Shown in pieces: positions 1 through 10,570 of a stretch of 64,000 nucleotides of DNA. The notes under the pieces were generated by a model. It did not search any database. It was given only the letters and a program-made list of their open reading frames with translations, and was not told the origin of the DNA. This stretch comes from Sthenelais limicola (taxonomy: Eukaryota; Annelida; Polychaeta; Phyllodocida; Sigalionidae), in NCBI GenBank assembly GCA_942159475.1, contig OW804097.1:109492582-109556581 (forward strand), written 5' to 3'. A program made the translations under genes and the position numbers. Position 1 is the first letter of the stretch; the number at the start of each line of letters is the position of its first letter.

Positions 1-2
1 TG

Positions 3-887
3 CTCCATAACATCAAAACAAAGAGAGCGTACAGAGTAAACAAGGTCAGAGGTAGCCACATCAAAATGGAATTCTATTCCACTCAAGATGCGATCAGCAC
101 ATATGATGCAAGACTCAAACTAAAACAACATGAAGATGACCCCACAGTAGGAAAGCTGTTCATCAAGAAGGACGTACCTCTCTTCCTTAGACAAAGAAAC
201 GCTAGGGCATCCAAAATAGCTAAGGCAGCTGTACATATGGGATATCCTGACGCGAAGGTAGCAAGAGGAAGTGTCTTACTCAATAGGTGGTATAGGCACA
301 ATGAGCTCTCAGCGGTGCCGACCCCTCTCCTCTTATCGCAACTAACAAAAGCTGAAAACGAGAAAGTCTTCATCTTCTACACCGAAGATAATCCATTATC
401 AAACCACCACTTTTCCCCCTTCACCCTGGAAAGCCACGCTTTTGATAATGTAGAACAGTATCTTTTCTACAAACGCGCTAAGATAGGACAGGATCCTGAA
501 AAGGCGAAGATGGCATTAACAACATACAACCCAAAGGATGCAAAATCCAACATGGCATCAGTGCTCAACCATAAAGATGAATGGATAAAACACCGCCCAG
601 AGTTCATCCTGTCTGCTCTGAGAGCTAAGGTCAGAGATAACGACACCATAGAAGACTATCTGGTCTACACAGGCAGCAAAAAGATTGGCGAAGCCTCACC
701 TAGGGATAAGGTGTGGGGTATTGGAATCCCAATGGACGACCCAAACGCTCTCGACGACACCCTATGGCCCCCCAAAGGCAACCTACTAGGAACATCCTGG
801 ATGGAAGTGAGAGAGGAAGTCAGAGTGAGGAGACTGAGAGAAATGCAAGAAGCTATGGATTACCAGGAGGAGAAAGAGGAAGGATAA
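3..887 (+). CDS. LINE ORF1: L1-ORF1p-like RNA-binding segment fused to a C-terminal NADAR domain (5' partial)
   Basis: The frame is open from base 3, so the protein probably begins upstream of the window; the first in-window ATG is at 66. Numbering from that ATG, residues 1-80 with the 21 upstream codons resemble the RRM/CTD end of L1 ORF1p: a basic strand, H-I-K-M-E-F-Y, then a basic helix L-R-Q-R-N-A-R-A. Residues 101-255 match the NADAR (YbiA/DUF1768) family in order: FIFY, PLSN..F.PF, VEQY with the family's conserved Glu at 130, EASPRDKVWGIG at 209-220, and GNLLG..WMEVREEV at 238-252. NADAR enzymes cleave N-glycosidic bonds in riboflavin intermediates and ADP-ribosyl-guanine. Close spacing to the RT ORF argues that this is the element's own ORF1 and not a host gene. 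Domain assignment is by motif reading only; activity is not shown. Confidence 0.85.
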   Translation, partial: LHNIKTKRAYRVNKVRGSHIKMEFYSTQDAISTYDARLKLKQHEDDPTVGKLFIKKDVPLFLRQRNARASKIAKAAVHMGYPDAKVARGSVLLNRWYRHNELSAVPTPLLLSQLTKAENEKVFIFYTEDNPLSNHHFSPFTLESHAFDNVEQYLFYKRAKIGQDPEKAKMALTTYNPKDAKSNMASVLNHKDEWIKHRPEFILSALRAKVRDNDTIEDYLVYTGSKKIGEASPRDKVWGIGIPMDDPNALDDTLWPPKGNLLGTSWMEVREEVRVRRLREMQEAMDYQEEKEEG

Positions 888-943
888 ATCGAGTGCAATG
901 ATCCAGTGTTAGTGTACAAGATCGAGTCCCACAATCTCTTAAA

Positions 944-3900
944 ATGGAGCAAAATACCAGCAATAAATCGACCCTAAGTGTAATCTCTTTTAATGTCAAA
1001 GGCCTAGCCGGAGACATAAAGAGAAGAGCCATCTTCGACAAGTTCAAAAGTGAAAATAATTTGATCCTGGCAGTACAGGAATCCCACTCAACAACACAGA
1101 AGGAATATTATGTGGGGCCTACAGTGGCCGGGGAAAATTCTTTTTTCCCATGGTACTAGTGCCGCCAGAGGTACCATGTTTCTAATAGCCAAAAATATTC
1201 AAAATAATATTATAAAACACAGTGAAGATGCAGAAGGAAGATGGCAATATATAATCATTAAAATAGGTCAAACTAAAACAGCCATATTTAACATATACGC
1301 CCACACTGCGAACAATCCGAAGGGACAAGCACAAACTCTTGAACAAGCTACGGCCTGTGTCAAGGACCTGGAGGTGGACAACCTCGTCATAGCTGGAGAC
1401 TTCAACACTGACATTACATATAAACCGCTTCAAAAGACCAGCGTCCAACTTAAAGACTTCATTAACGATTTAGACTTGTGTGACATCATTGATGTCAAAA
1501 ATGGTGGTACCCCACCGAAAACATGGTCGAACACCACGCAAGATTCAAGAATAGACTATATTCTCCTGTCAAATAATATTGTAAATTTGGTAACAAAACA
1601 TAAATGTGAGTCACATCCGTTGTCTGATCATAAGTTAGTTCGGGTAGAGCTACAACTTTTCTCTGAAAAACGTGGTAAAAGCTTCTGGAAATTTAACTCA
1701 AAACTTCTCGAAGACGAAAGTTTCATATCAGAGGTCGAAACATTAGCGTTTCGCACAAATGAAGAAAACTTATCTCCCATTCTCGTATGGGAAATTTTTA
1801 AAATGAAGGTGAGGCAGACCGCGATCAGAATTAGTTGTAGCACCGCCAGGGCAAAGAAAGTGGTCATTGAAAGTAAAAAGAAAAGACTCGATTATATTGA
1901 CAAGATAGTTACACTCTCTGAAACAGAAAGAGAAGAAAAAAGTAAACTGTTAGATTTCTTCGAAGAAGTAGAGTTAAACAACGCAAGGAGCGCCCTAGTT
2001 AGATCTAGAGCCAAGTGGGCAATGGAGGGCGAGAAACCCACCAAGTACTTTTGTTCCCTAGAAAAATTCCGCGCGGAAAAGAAAACAATTAATCAATTAG
2101 AAAAAAACGGTAAACTAATATCGGGAAAAGAAGAAATATTAAAGGAAGGAAAAGAGTTCTATCATAAACTATACGATGAATTTAATTCCGACCACCAGTC
2201 GGCCGAAGTGTTTCTAAAAGAAGAAAGCAAATACCTCTTGGATGAAGTCGATAATGACATTATCTCTTGTCCTTTTGAATATCACGAAATTACGAAGGTG
2301 GTAAAAAACTTAAAAAACAATAAGTCACCAGGGTGCGACGGCTTAACCTCAGAATTTTATGTTTTCTTTTGGTACGCCATCAATCGTATCTTTATGTCTA
2401 TGATGGAATATTGTTTGGAGACGGGGAAAATCTCAGAAACCCAAAATAGGGGAATAATCAGTGTCTTGCCCAAGAAGGATCAGGATTTAAACTTAATCCG
2501 AAATTGGAGGCCCATCACCCTCCTAAACGTTGATTATAAGATAATGTCAAAAGCAATCTCTACTCGCATTGAATTCTATCTACATGATATCATTAGCGAA
2601 GACCAATTTGGATTCGTTAAAAAAAGATATATCGGAACAGCTATTAGAAAAATCGACGACACCATATCATATTTAGAAAAACATAACCAGAAGGGCCTGG
2701 TGGTCTCATTCGACTTCACCAAGGCTTATGATTCCGTGAGCTGGTCCTTCTTGGACAAGGCACTGATGTCATTTAACATATGTGAAAAATACAGGTCCTG
2801 GATCAAAGTTTTGCTAGAAACCTCCCAAGCAACCTTTAGCAACAATGGATTTATATCCGACTGGTTCAACATTAAAAGAGGAGTCAAACAAGGGGACCCT
2901 ATCTCCTCCACATTGTTCACAATTGTCGTAGAAAAACTTACCCAATGTATCAAAAATGAAGAAAACATCAAAGGTATAAAATTCGGAGAAACTGAAACAA
3001 AAATTGTTCAATTCGCGGATGATCTAACTGTTACTTTAAGCGACGAGTTCTCCTTAGTGCAAACTGTAAGATTACTGGATAAATTCTATCTAGCATCAGG
3101 TCTTAAACTCAATCCCAATAAAACCAAAGGGTTCAACATAGGAGGTAATACTCTAACAAATAGAGAAATCCTTCAATTCTGTTGGGAAGACAGGATGAAG
3201 GTTCTAGGCGTAACATTATTTTACCCTAGAAACGAAAAACTTCTCACAAAGACCAACATAAACGACCTAATATTGAAGATGAAAAATGTCCTAAATGAGT
3301 GGAATAAGCGACCTCTTACCCTAAAAGGTAGAGTCCTAGTTGTGAATGTTTTCGTCCTCTCGCTGTTTCAGCACACCTTAGCCTGTGTAAATATTTCTAA
3401 AGATTGGCAAAAAAAAATAGACGACATCATAAACAAATTCATATGGAAAAGCTCATCAAATAAAATTAGTGAGGACTTCCTAGTCCAGAACACTGAAAAT
3501 GGTGGACTTAAACTTAGAAACATTAAGGAGGTAATAGAGACAAATAGAATCAAATGGATTCAAAGATTTTTGGAAGAAAAAAACAGAAAACACATGGCCG
3601 CAGTAGAGACAGAGTGTGGACGAAAGTATGTGGTAGAAACGAGTACGAGTGTGGTAGAAAGTATATTCCTCTCTAGAAGTAAACCATCAAGTCACCTTAA
3701 TGAGTTTTACAGAGATCTCTTTACCATATGGGACAAATATTATTATAAACACAAACCCATAAACGCGGCACAGATAAGAACAGAGAGACTGTGGTATAAC
3801 AGGCTTATAAAGCACAAAGGTCAAATGTTCTTATACCCCTCTTGGGAGGAAAAAGGAATATCTGTAGTAGGAGATATAATTAACCCAAATGGATCTCTGA

Positions 3901-4757
3901 TGTCCTTACTCGACTTAAAGAAAGAGTACAATGTAGACTCTCTGATCGTAACTAAAAATGATCTTGTAAAAGCCATACCCAAAGAATGGTGGCGTATATT
4001 AAAACAAGAGAGGAATCTCCCTGATGATGACTCTATTAACATAAACATAGGTGGTAGTCTCGTAGACGTAACTAAAGCGAATGCCAAAACTATTTATAGT
4101 GCATTAGTCTCTAAAAGAAAACCAAAATATTCAAAGATTCACAAATGGATCGAAATTTTGTCCTTAAATGAACAACAAGCGAAAGAGGTAAACTGGGGAA
4201 AAATTTTCTTAAGACCCTACAAAACTACATGTGAAACAAAACTCCAGGCCTTCCAATATAAAGTCCTACATAGAATTATAACATGTAACGAGGTTCTAAA
4301 AATTTACCAGATCATAGACTCCCCAGCATGTTCTTACTGTAAAAGCAGGGATAACATTACCCATTTCCTAGTCGAGTGCAATGAAACCAAGAAACTATGG
4401 AGAGAAGTTCTAACTCTAGCCACCTCAATGGGGCATCTAAATTCCTCCAGGAACGATAACCCCTTCTTTGAGACAAAAAATGGCAGATTAATCTTTGAAG
4501 CTAGTGATATTATCTTCGGAATACCCATACATGACATAAGCTCTAAAATAATGAATTGGATAATCCTAAATACCAAGTTCTTCATATACAAACAAAAACT
4601 CTTTCATGAAGGAAACATCTCACTAAAACACTTGGTCGCTGAGCTAGAAAGCAAATGTATTACAGTACTATATCAAAATAAAGTAACAAATCTGCAAAGA
4701 AAAGAAAGCAAAGCGTGGAAAAACTTCCATACAGACCTTAAAAGTCTGAAAGTGTAG
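944..4757 (+). CDS. LINE ORF2: APE endonuclease - reverse transcriptase - zinc-knuckle (one frameshift)
   Basis: The likely start is the ATG at 944, 56 bp after ORF1. The first part (944-1112) carries endonuclease motifs SFNVKGL and QESHS. The frame then shifts by one base near 1110-1115, and the rest reads in the frame open to 4757. Further motifs follow: GDFNTD near 1395 and SDHKLV near 1627 (endonuclease), NKSPGCDG near 2325, the RT-A aspartate motif FDFTKAYDS at 2709-2735, GVKQGDP near 2880, and FADD at 3012-3023. A C-x2-C...H...C knuckle lies at 4329-4379. About 1270 residues in all, normal for Tx1/L1 ORF2. The protein nicks target DNA and primes reverse transcription at the nick. The frameshift probably inactivates this copy unless it is a sequencing error in a T/G-rich stretch. 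Confidence 0.9.
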
Positions 4758-4969
4758 TATCAAACTCCTTACACACTAAAAGAGGACGAAAAAAAAAAAA
4801 ACCAAAAAAAACCCCAACAACTTGTCCAAAGGTATGTTTCTATGTCATAACACCTAATCAGATGAGAAGAGGGTACGTTGTAAAACTGTGTCACCGACCC
4901 CGAAAGATGAAGATGATCATTTGTTGACAGGCTGAATAAAAGTTTTTTAAAAAAAAAAAAAAAAAAAAA
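4758..4969 (+). terminator. LINE 3' UTR, polyadenylation signal and poly(A) tail
   Basis: Short 3' UTR containing an A-rich tract at 4788-4820. AATAAA lies at 4935-4940, and an uninterrupted poly(A) runs 4949-4969. A tail this long and clean suggests recent insertion. Confidence 0.8.
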
Positions 4970-5800
4970 TGTTTATTATCAAGGTGTTAGTAGTATAATG
5001 TTATACCTAGCTCTGACTGGCTTAGAAGGCGAGACTCTTTATAATATTATACTAAAGCTTACAGAGACGCCATACAGAGGTGTGGGTTTCTCATTACAAG
5101 TGACCCCGCTCCCTCTATATAGAGGGTATTGATAAAGACAAAGGGATGCCTGGCCAGCAACGTGACTGTTCACGTTCATTAATCATTAACCCACAGTGTT
5201 ACTCAATGGACACGTATTAACATGATTAAAGCCTATATTTTGGTATTATTAATAATAGAATTATTATAATAGTTACGCATGCTACAACATTGTGTAATAT
5301 AATATCCCCTCCTTATTGAGAAATGTCTCCCCGTAAATGTAAGACAGAAACATTTTAATTAATATTAGAAGAGCGTTGTAGCATTAAGAATAAAAATATG
5401 ACAGTGACAATAGTACCCTGTAATATTACATAATTATTAATAGTTACGTAATAATTATAATAATGAAAAACGGTAATTAAAAGTTTGATATCATAGATCA
5501 CACTAGTATGTGTATGTATGTATAGTGTTAATTTCCAGTTTCAACATAATTAAGTACAGATAAAGATAATAATAACAATAATTCTGGAAATGGGTCTCCC
5601 TTTCTATGGTAGCCTTAGCTCTTCCAAGGGGTCCCTTGTACATTAGTTAATTAATTACAATAAGTTTCCATGTAAAGTATACATATTCAGTGACATTAGA
5701 GTTAGGTAAATTATTGTAGGGACATTTCCCTATGGTTTTATATAATAAAGTTGTTGTATTACATTTGTTGTTCACTATCTTATTTTCTAGGACCCTCAGT
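4970..5800. other. AT-rich intergenic DNA
   Basis: No coding sequence recognised. The stretch is AT-rich with short TATG/ATAT microsatellite-like runs (for example near 5510-5525). I see no gene, RNA gene or terminal repeat in it. Confidence 0.6.
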
Positions 5801-6080
5801 AGGTGGTTGCATTCTAACGAACACTTCACGTACTTTGGGTTATTTGTGTCCGTGGATGGTTCAGCGGAGTCTCAGTTGAGACTACGCTTTCACATCCTTC
5901 TGTTGTACATATATATATATATATGTTGGACCACAATGGTAAATCAATTGCAATACAGTAACACAACGTAAGCGGTAGACGGTTTGCATTCTGAAGAACA
6001 CTCTTGTCCACCGCTTATTTTGCCACTGGTCTACATACGGGTTGGAGGCATTCTGACGAACACTCACCGCTGCGTATGTA
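5801..6080. repeat. Three hairpins with different stems and a common loop sequence
   Basis: A loop core close to GCATTCTGACGAACACTC occurs near 5809, 5986 and 6048. Each copy is enclosed by its own inverted repeat: AGTAGGTG/CACGTACT, then AGCGGTAGAC/GTCCACCGCT, then CTACATACG/CGTATGTAG at 6031-6039 and 6072-6080. Stem sequences differ while pairing is kept, with single mismatches in the first two. That is the pattern expected of a structured RNA or a DNA hairpin under selection. The block lies just beyond the 3' end of the antisense LINE at 6201-7763 and may be part of its 3' UTR. Function unknown. Confidence 0.55.
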
Positions 6081-6200
6081 GTCCGCGGGCAATTGCTATA
6101 TCAGCTATCTTCAAGATGTTCTTAAGTGTTAGATAGTACGTTGGCGAGGGAAAGGGGAAAGGTGGTAGTCGTCGTTATAAGTTTTCAATGGGGATAGCCT

Positions 6201-7763
6201 CTATTGTTGATGCAATTGAGGTCGTGGCGGCAGTTCTTGGGCCCCTTCTCTCTGGGTTCCAGAATAGGAATAATATTCCGCTTCTAGGAATATTTTAAAT
6301 TTGTCTATCGTGGACCAATTTCTTCCTTTTACTGGTAATTTATTAAAGAGGGTCAGGGCTTGTACCATGAAGGATCTCCGTATTCTCTCAATTTTTGTCT
6401 TAGGGATTTTCAATGTTTTGCCATTTGCCAAGTTTCTTAGATTTAGATTTAGACCTCTCTGATCTATATACTCCTCGCTACAGCTCATTCTGAATGCTAG
6501 GCCCAGGAGGTGGGATTCTCTCCTTTCATCTAGAAATGGGATGTTGTTTGCTTTGTGTTGTTCTCTAACACTATCTCTTTTCCCTAAACCATATGCTATT
6601 CTAAGGAATGAGTTCTGAATGGTCTGAAGCTTTTCTGTTAATTTTTTCTGAGCTGGAGCATAGAATACATCACAGAAGTCCATCACTGGGCGCACCATCG
6701 TTGTATAGACAAGTATGGTATTTTTTGTGTTCAGTGATTTCCTAATTTTGGCTGTGGCTCGTAATCTTTTAGTAATTTGGTTTATTTTCCCTTGGACATG
6801 CTTATTGAATGTGAGTGTTTGGTCTATAAGTAGGCCAAGATAGCAGTATTCGTCAGCATAGTCCAGATTTGCAGAATTCAGGTTCAACTCAATATGGTTT
6901 GTGGTGGGCTTTTTGTTATTTGTTTTCAAAACGATGTCCATTACTTGGCTCTTTTTGGTGTTTATTGAGATTTTATTGGCCTTGCACCACATTCCAACCA
7001 TATTTAGGTCATTCTGTAATTCCTCCTTAAGGTTGTTATCGAGGGGGTGGGAGTGATATAATACGGTGTCGTCGGCAAATAGTTGGATTTGTGATTTGCC
7101 TATGACTCGATGGAGATCATTCACGTATAGTAAAAAGAGAAGTGGTCCAAGTACTGTTCCCTGGGGGACACCGCACTTGACCTCTTGCATCTCTGAGTAT
7201 TTCCCATTCGTTCTAACCTGTTGGTAGCGGTCCGAAAGGTAATGTTCTATCCAATTTATTATTGGAAATGATAGCCGAAATGATTTTAGTTTTTCGAGTA
7301 ATATCTCATGATTAACGGTATTGAAGGCTTTCTTGAAATCAAGATACACAATCGAGACGTGTTCATTATCGCATTTCTTTCCGTAGATAAACTCAAACAA
7401 TCTTTGGTGTGCCTGTTCCAGGGAGTGGGCAGCTCTAAACCAATACTGGAAATCATACAAAAGATTGTTTTCTTCCAGATGGGGGTAAATGACTCCGTGT
7501 ACTACCCTTTCTAAGATTTTTGCTGGTAGTTTTACCAGGCTGACAGGGCGGTAGTTTGAGGGGTCAGATACTGGCCCTGATTTGTGTATGGGGGCTACTA
7601 TTGCCTGTTTAAAGTCCTGTGGAACTTTGGACGTTCTCAGGGAGACGTTACATAAGTGAGTGAATTGATGCGATAAGGTCATATATATCGGCTTTAGAAC
7701 TCTTGTCGGTAATAGGGGGATACCAGAGGATTTCGATGTAATGTTATGTAATGATTTTGTAAA
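6201..7763 (-). CDS. Jockey/CR1-group LINE reverse transcriptase, 5'-truncated
   Basis: An open frame of about 520 codons covering RT and the C-terminus. The annotated ATG is at 7682, but homologous sequence (T-S-K-S-S-G-I-P, RT motif 1) continues upstream in frame to a stop at 7764-7766, so the ATG is not a true start. Motifs in order: APIHKSG, NYRPVSLVKLPAKILE, YLDFKKAFNTVNH (RT-A), GVPQGTVLGPLLFLLYVNDL (RT-B), LFADDTVLYHS (catalytic FADD) and YLGLLID. The C-terminal 200 residues are the usual basic, Trp/Leu-rich region of this group. The endonuclease half is missing, as expected from 5' truncation during target-primed reverse transcription. The frame is otherwise intact. It belongs to the same broad clade as the copies at 37435 and 41045. 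Confidence 0.88.
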   Translation of the reverse strand, partial: FTKSLHNITSKSSGIPLLPTRVLKPIYMTLSHQFTHLCNVSLRTSKVPQDFKQAIVAPIHKSGPVSDPSNYRPVSLVKLPAKILERVVHGVIYPHLEENNLLYDFQYWFRAAHSLEQAHQRLFEFIYGKKCDNEHVSIVYLDFKKAFNTVNHEILLEKLKSFRLSFPIINWIEHYLSDRYQQVRTNGKYSEMQEVKCGVPQGTVLGPLLFLLYVNDLHRVIGKSQIQLFADDTVLYHSHPLDNNLKEELQNDLNMVGMWCKANKISINTKKSQVMDIVLKTNNKKPTTNHIELNLNSANLDYADEYCYLGLLIDQTLTFNKHVQGKINQITKRLRATAKIRKSLNTKNTILVYTTMVRPVMDFCDVFYAPAQKKLTEKLQTIQNSFLRIAYGLGKRDSVREQHKANNIPFLDERRESHLLGLAFRMSCSEEYIDQRGLNLNLRNLANGKTLKIPKTKIERIRRSFMVQALTLFNKLPVKGRNWSTIDKFKIFLEAEYYSYSGTQREGAQELPPRPQLHQQ

Positions 7764-7766
7764 TTA

Positions 7767-9492
7767 AAGAAAGTTGAAAATAGTCACATAAGCTTATGTA
7801 ATGTTACATAATTAGAATTAAATTATAGAATTAAAATTGAGTCAAAAGTAAGAGTTATGGTAGCTGTACATACAGCCTATTCAAGTAACTGGCGCCACCC
7901 AGCTCGCCGATCACCTACAAATTTAATGACTTTGTAGTGTCTATATAACAATCACAAGTATTTTAACCCTGGAACTCATAGACAAAATAGATGCAAGTTA
8001 AAATCAAGCAGAGATCATAGCATATCGGCTAAAACAGAATCTACAGTGACTTCCAGATTATGCAATATTGCGTAAGTGATGTAACTTTGCGAAGTGGAGC
8101 GACCCTTCTTAATGTTCAAATATGAGTAGGCGCATGCAAAGAGGAACGTGTGAAGATTTAACGTATAAGGCCCATTCACATTAGACTACAACGGCCGATT
8201 GGTGTACGGCTGCCGCGCGGCAAAAAACACAATGTTAAAGTGTTACAGCCGGCAAGTATCGGCCGGCTGGTCGTGGTAGTGGGAATGGACCTTTACAATA
8301 AGGCAAGTCTCAAAAAATAGAAACTGGGCATCAGAAAATGTACAATCGACAGCTCTGTATTTCTATAATAGGGAATTCTACTAATTCTTCAAGGCGGATT
8401 GTACAGGGCGAGGCAGAAAAGAGGGAATGGGAGGGAAAGATGCGATATATATATGTATAATATAGATAGATACAAAGGTTATATATTGATGATATAGATA
8501 TAAGCTACAATTTTCTGAGTAAGAAATAAAAAGAGCTTAGAACACATACCTTCCAGTGTGTATCTGTCCCTGTGGTGGACTGCAGCAGGATTCACTAGTA
8601 TCCGTATGTGGTCAGGATTATATTCATATATCTAAAGACCTCTCTCACTCAATAATCATCAGAAAAATAGATTTACATGTATAGACATAGCTTATGAAGT
8701 ATATACCCAAATATAGACATTTTCAAAAGGTATCAAAACAAATATTACAATATAGTGACACAAAGAAGGTTTTGGGGAGAGATATTTATTCATCATTCTA
8801 TTTATTTAGTCAGTTTTATTAGATTTAGTTGTTGGTGTTAACACTAGACCAATCACTACAGAACTTTTCTTATATGCTCGCTGATTGGTCTCTCTCTGAT
8901 TGGCTGCCTCACCAGATATTTCCCGGTGGACTAACAAGTTTACCGATTCTTTTAAATTTAAATATGGCAATATTCTTATATCCTTATATTATAGTATATA
9001 TAATTAACAATAAAAATAATTCAAACTTTTATTTTCATTGGGATGAAATGTCACTTATGTACAATTTGGGGGTTTTCAATTGACCCAGAACGCAGTTACA
9101 GGAGCGAACACTATGGGACATTGAAGCTATTATGACAAATATTATCTTACCAATTTACACATAGTTCTCATGACTTAGAGGACTGGATTAATCAATATTC
9201 TGCTGCTTTTATATGTTTGTACAGGAGAAGTCGAATCGGCCGGGGGAGATGAGCAATAATAGGTGAAGCTCTCCATAGAAAGGATTGTGGTGGGTCTCCG
9301 AGATATAAATGTGGACTTTTAAGAAGCCCTGCAGCAAAAACAACCAGACCAAATCCTCCAAAAGTTTGGCCAAATGACTCTTAGATGGGTTAGAAAGTAA
9401 CAGAACAAAAACTAGAAACTCTTTAGTTTTTTGCCGATGTTAGCTGGGAGTGCAGCTTTAATGCTGTTTTACGGTGGAGATTCGTTCGTGTA
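7767..9492. other. Intergenic DNA with one small MITE
   Basis: Apart from the inverted-repeat element at 8167-8293 and a partial terminus of the CAGAAAATGTACAATT repeat family near 8334, I see no gene here. An AT microsatellite-like patch lies at 8440-8520. The short open frame at 8829-9083 has no recognisable motif and is not called. Confidence 0.55.
8167..8293. mobile_element. 127-bp MITE, AAGGCCCATTCACA terminal repeats
   Basis: The left end reads AAGGCCCATTCACATTAGAC. The right end, reverse-complemented, reads AAGGTCCATTCCCACTAC. The interior is GC-rich with GCCGGC and CCGCGCGG palindromes. Related termini occur at 12587-12820 and 60467. Confidence 0.6.
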
Positions 9493-9890
9493 TGGGTGGA
9501 ATCGCTCGAAGATGTGTAATTTGCCCTCCACAATCCTCTCAAACAACCCGACTTTAAGACAAAAATGAGGTAAAAATTACATAATAACATGGGGGGGGGG
9601 GGGGGTGTATACTGCTTGTGCACTGTTTGGTGTATCATCAATTATGCACAAACTGTGCACCAGCAGGTCCAAAATGGAGGTTATTAATCCTTTTAATCGC
9701 TGCCTAAGTTTGTTATAGCCCCAAGACCTTCAAGGCAGTAATCAGAACCATTCATGGACTGAAACGCATATATATTATTATATCATTCATATGTGATTCC
9801 CCAACTGCAAAAATCCTCTTTTAATGTTACCATTTTCATCCTAATTTAGTGTGGAGCTGCCGATTGTACAATTTCTTATACCTTGACCAT
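9493..9890. repeat. Probable degraded copy of the CAGAAAATGTACAATT repeat family
   Basis: 9493-9570 (a GGGT-flanked start, then CCTCCACAATCCTCTC and a GACTTTAAGAC-like stretch) parallels the left half of the copies at 29743, 35733 and 61983. A GCCGATTGTACAATTTC terminus lies near 9857. A poly-G run at 9591-9604 and about 150 bp of other sequence interrupt it. Boundaries uncertain. Confidence 0.35.
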
Positions 9891-10133
9891 ATACATGTAC
9901 TGATAAATGATTCGAGGATATAGTGTACAAGATGTAATGTATAAGATGTAAGTAGATCACGATGAATTCATATTATTGTTATTGTTACCGGTATTAACAA
10001 TATCTCTTGTTTATATTTGTCTTGAGAATGCCAGTGAAGTGGAGGTCCTACAGGATCAGGTACAGTCAACAGGAATGATCAACTTCGGTGTATACAAGTA
10101 CAGGATGTATCAAGTTTCGCAGCCTATCCCTTC

Positions 10134-10570
10134 CAAATGTGATGCGTTTCAGGAAAATGAGTCACAAGTCGCAAAAAATGGATATTGAGATACCATCATA
10201 TTTGAAAAGATGAGATCAAGCCGATTCCGATGATAGTAAACAATAGGACATCTAATAAGTATTTCTCTATTGTAAATTGTAAATTTTTACTTTTGAAAAA
10301 CAAGTTTGCAATATTTCTGGGTGGACATTTACTAGTAGGGTAGCTAAATATACTCTACAGGATGACCTTAGAAATGTATGGATACATAGGATGATATTAC
10401 AAATGAATAAATATACTTAATAAACTGTCTTGAAATTTGGTAAATGCATTCATGTTACAAACAGCGTTAAGTACCCCAAGTGTGAAAACATTCCAACAAA
10501 GATATTTTGTGAATAAAACACTTTGAAGTTTTGCGACTTGTGACTCATTTTCCTGAAACCCATCACATAT
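10134..10570. repeat. Inverted pair of a dispersed motif (CGACTTGTGACTCATTTTCC)
   Basis: The motif lies on the - strand at about 10140-10176 and on the + strand at about 10526-10566, with about 37 bp nearly identical. Related copies lie at 30779-30815 and 50826-50862, so this is a dispersed repeat family. The pair could be the two ends of one element of about 430 bp or two opposed insertions. Confidence 0.5.

Larger units (their letters stand above)
1..4969 (+). mobile_element. Tx1/L1-group LINE with a NADAR-containing ORF1 (5' end outside window)
   Basis: A non-LTR retrotransposon in sense orientation. Two ORFs lie 56 bp apart. The first ends in a NADAR domain; the second carries an APE-type endonuclease, a reverse transcriptase and a C-terminal zinc-knuckle. 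A 3' UTR of about 210 bp ends in AATAAA and a 21-base poly(A). RT wording (R-N-W-R-P-I-T-L-L-N-V-D-Y-K-I) and the zf-RVT-like C-terminus are typical of the Tx1 branch of the L1 group. The left end, and so the 5' UTR and target-site duplication, lies outside the window. The only lesion seen is one frameshift near 1110, so this is probably a young copy. Confidence 0.9.

Noticed and set aside
5801..6080. Hammerhead-type ribozyme interpretation of the three hairpins
   Set aside because: No CUGAUGA...GAAA core could be aligned in either orientation.
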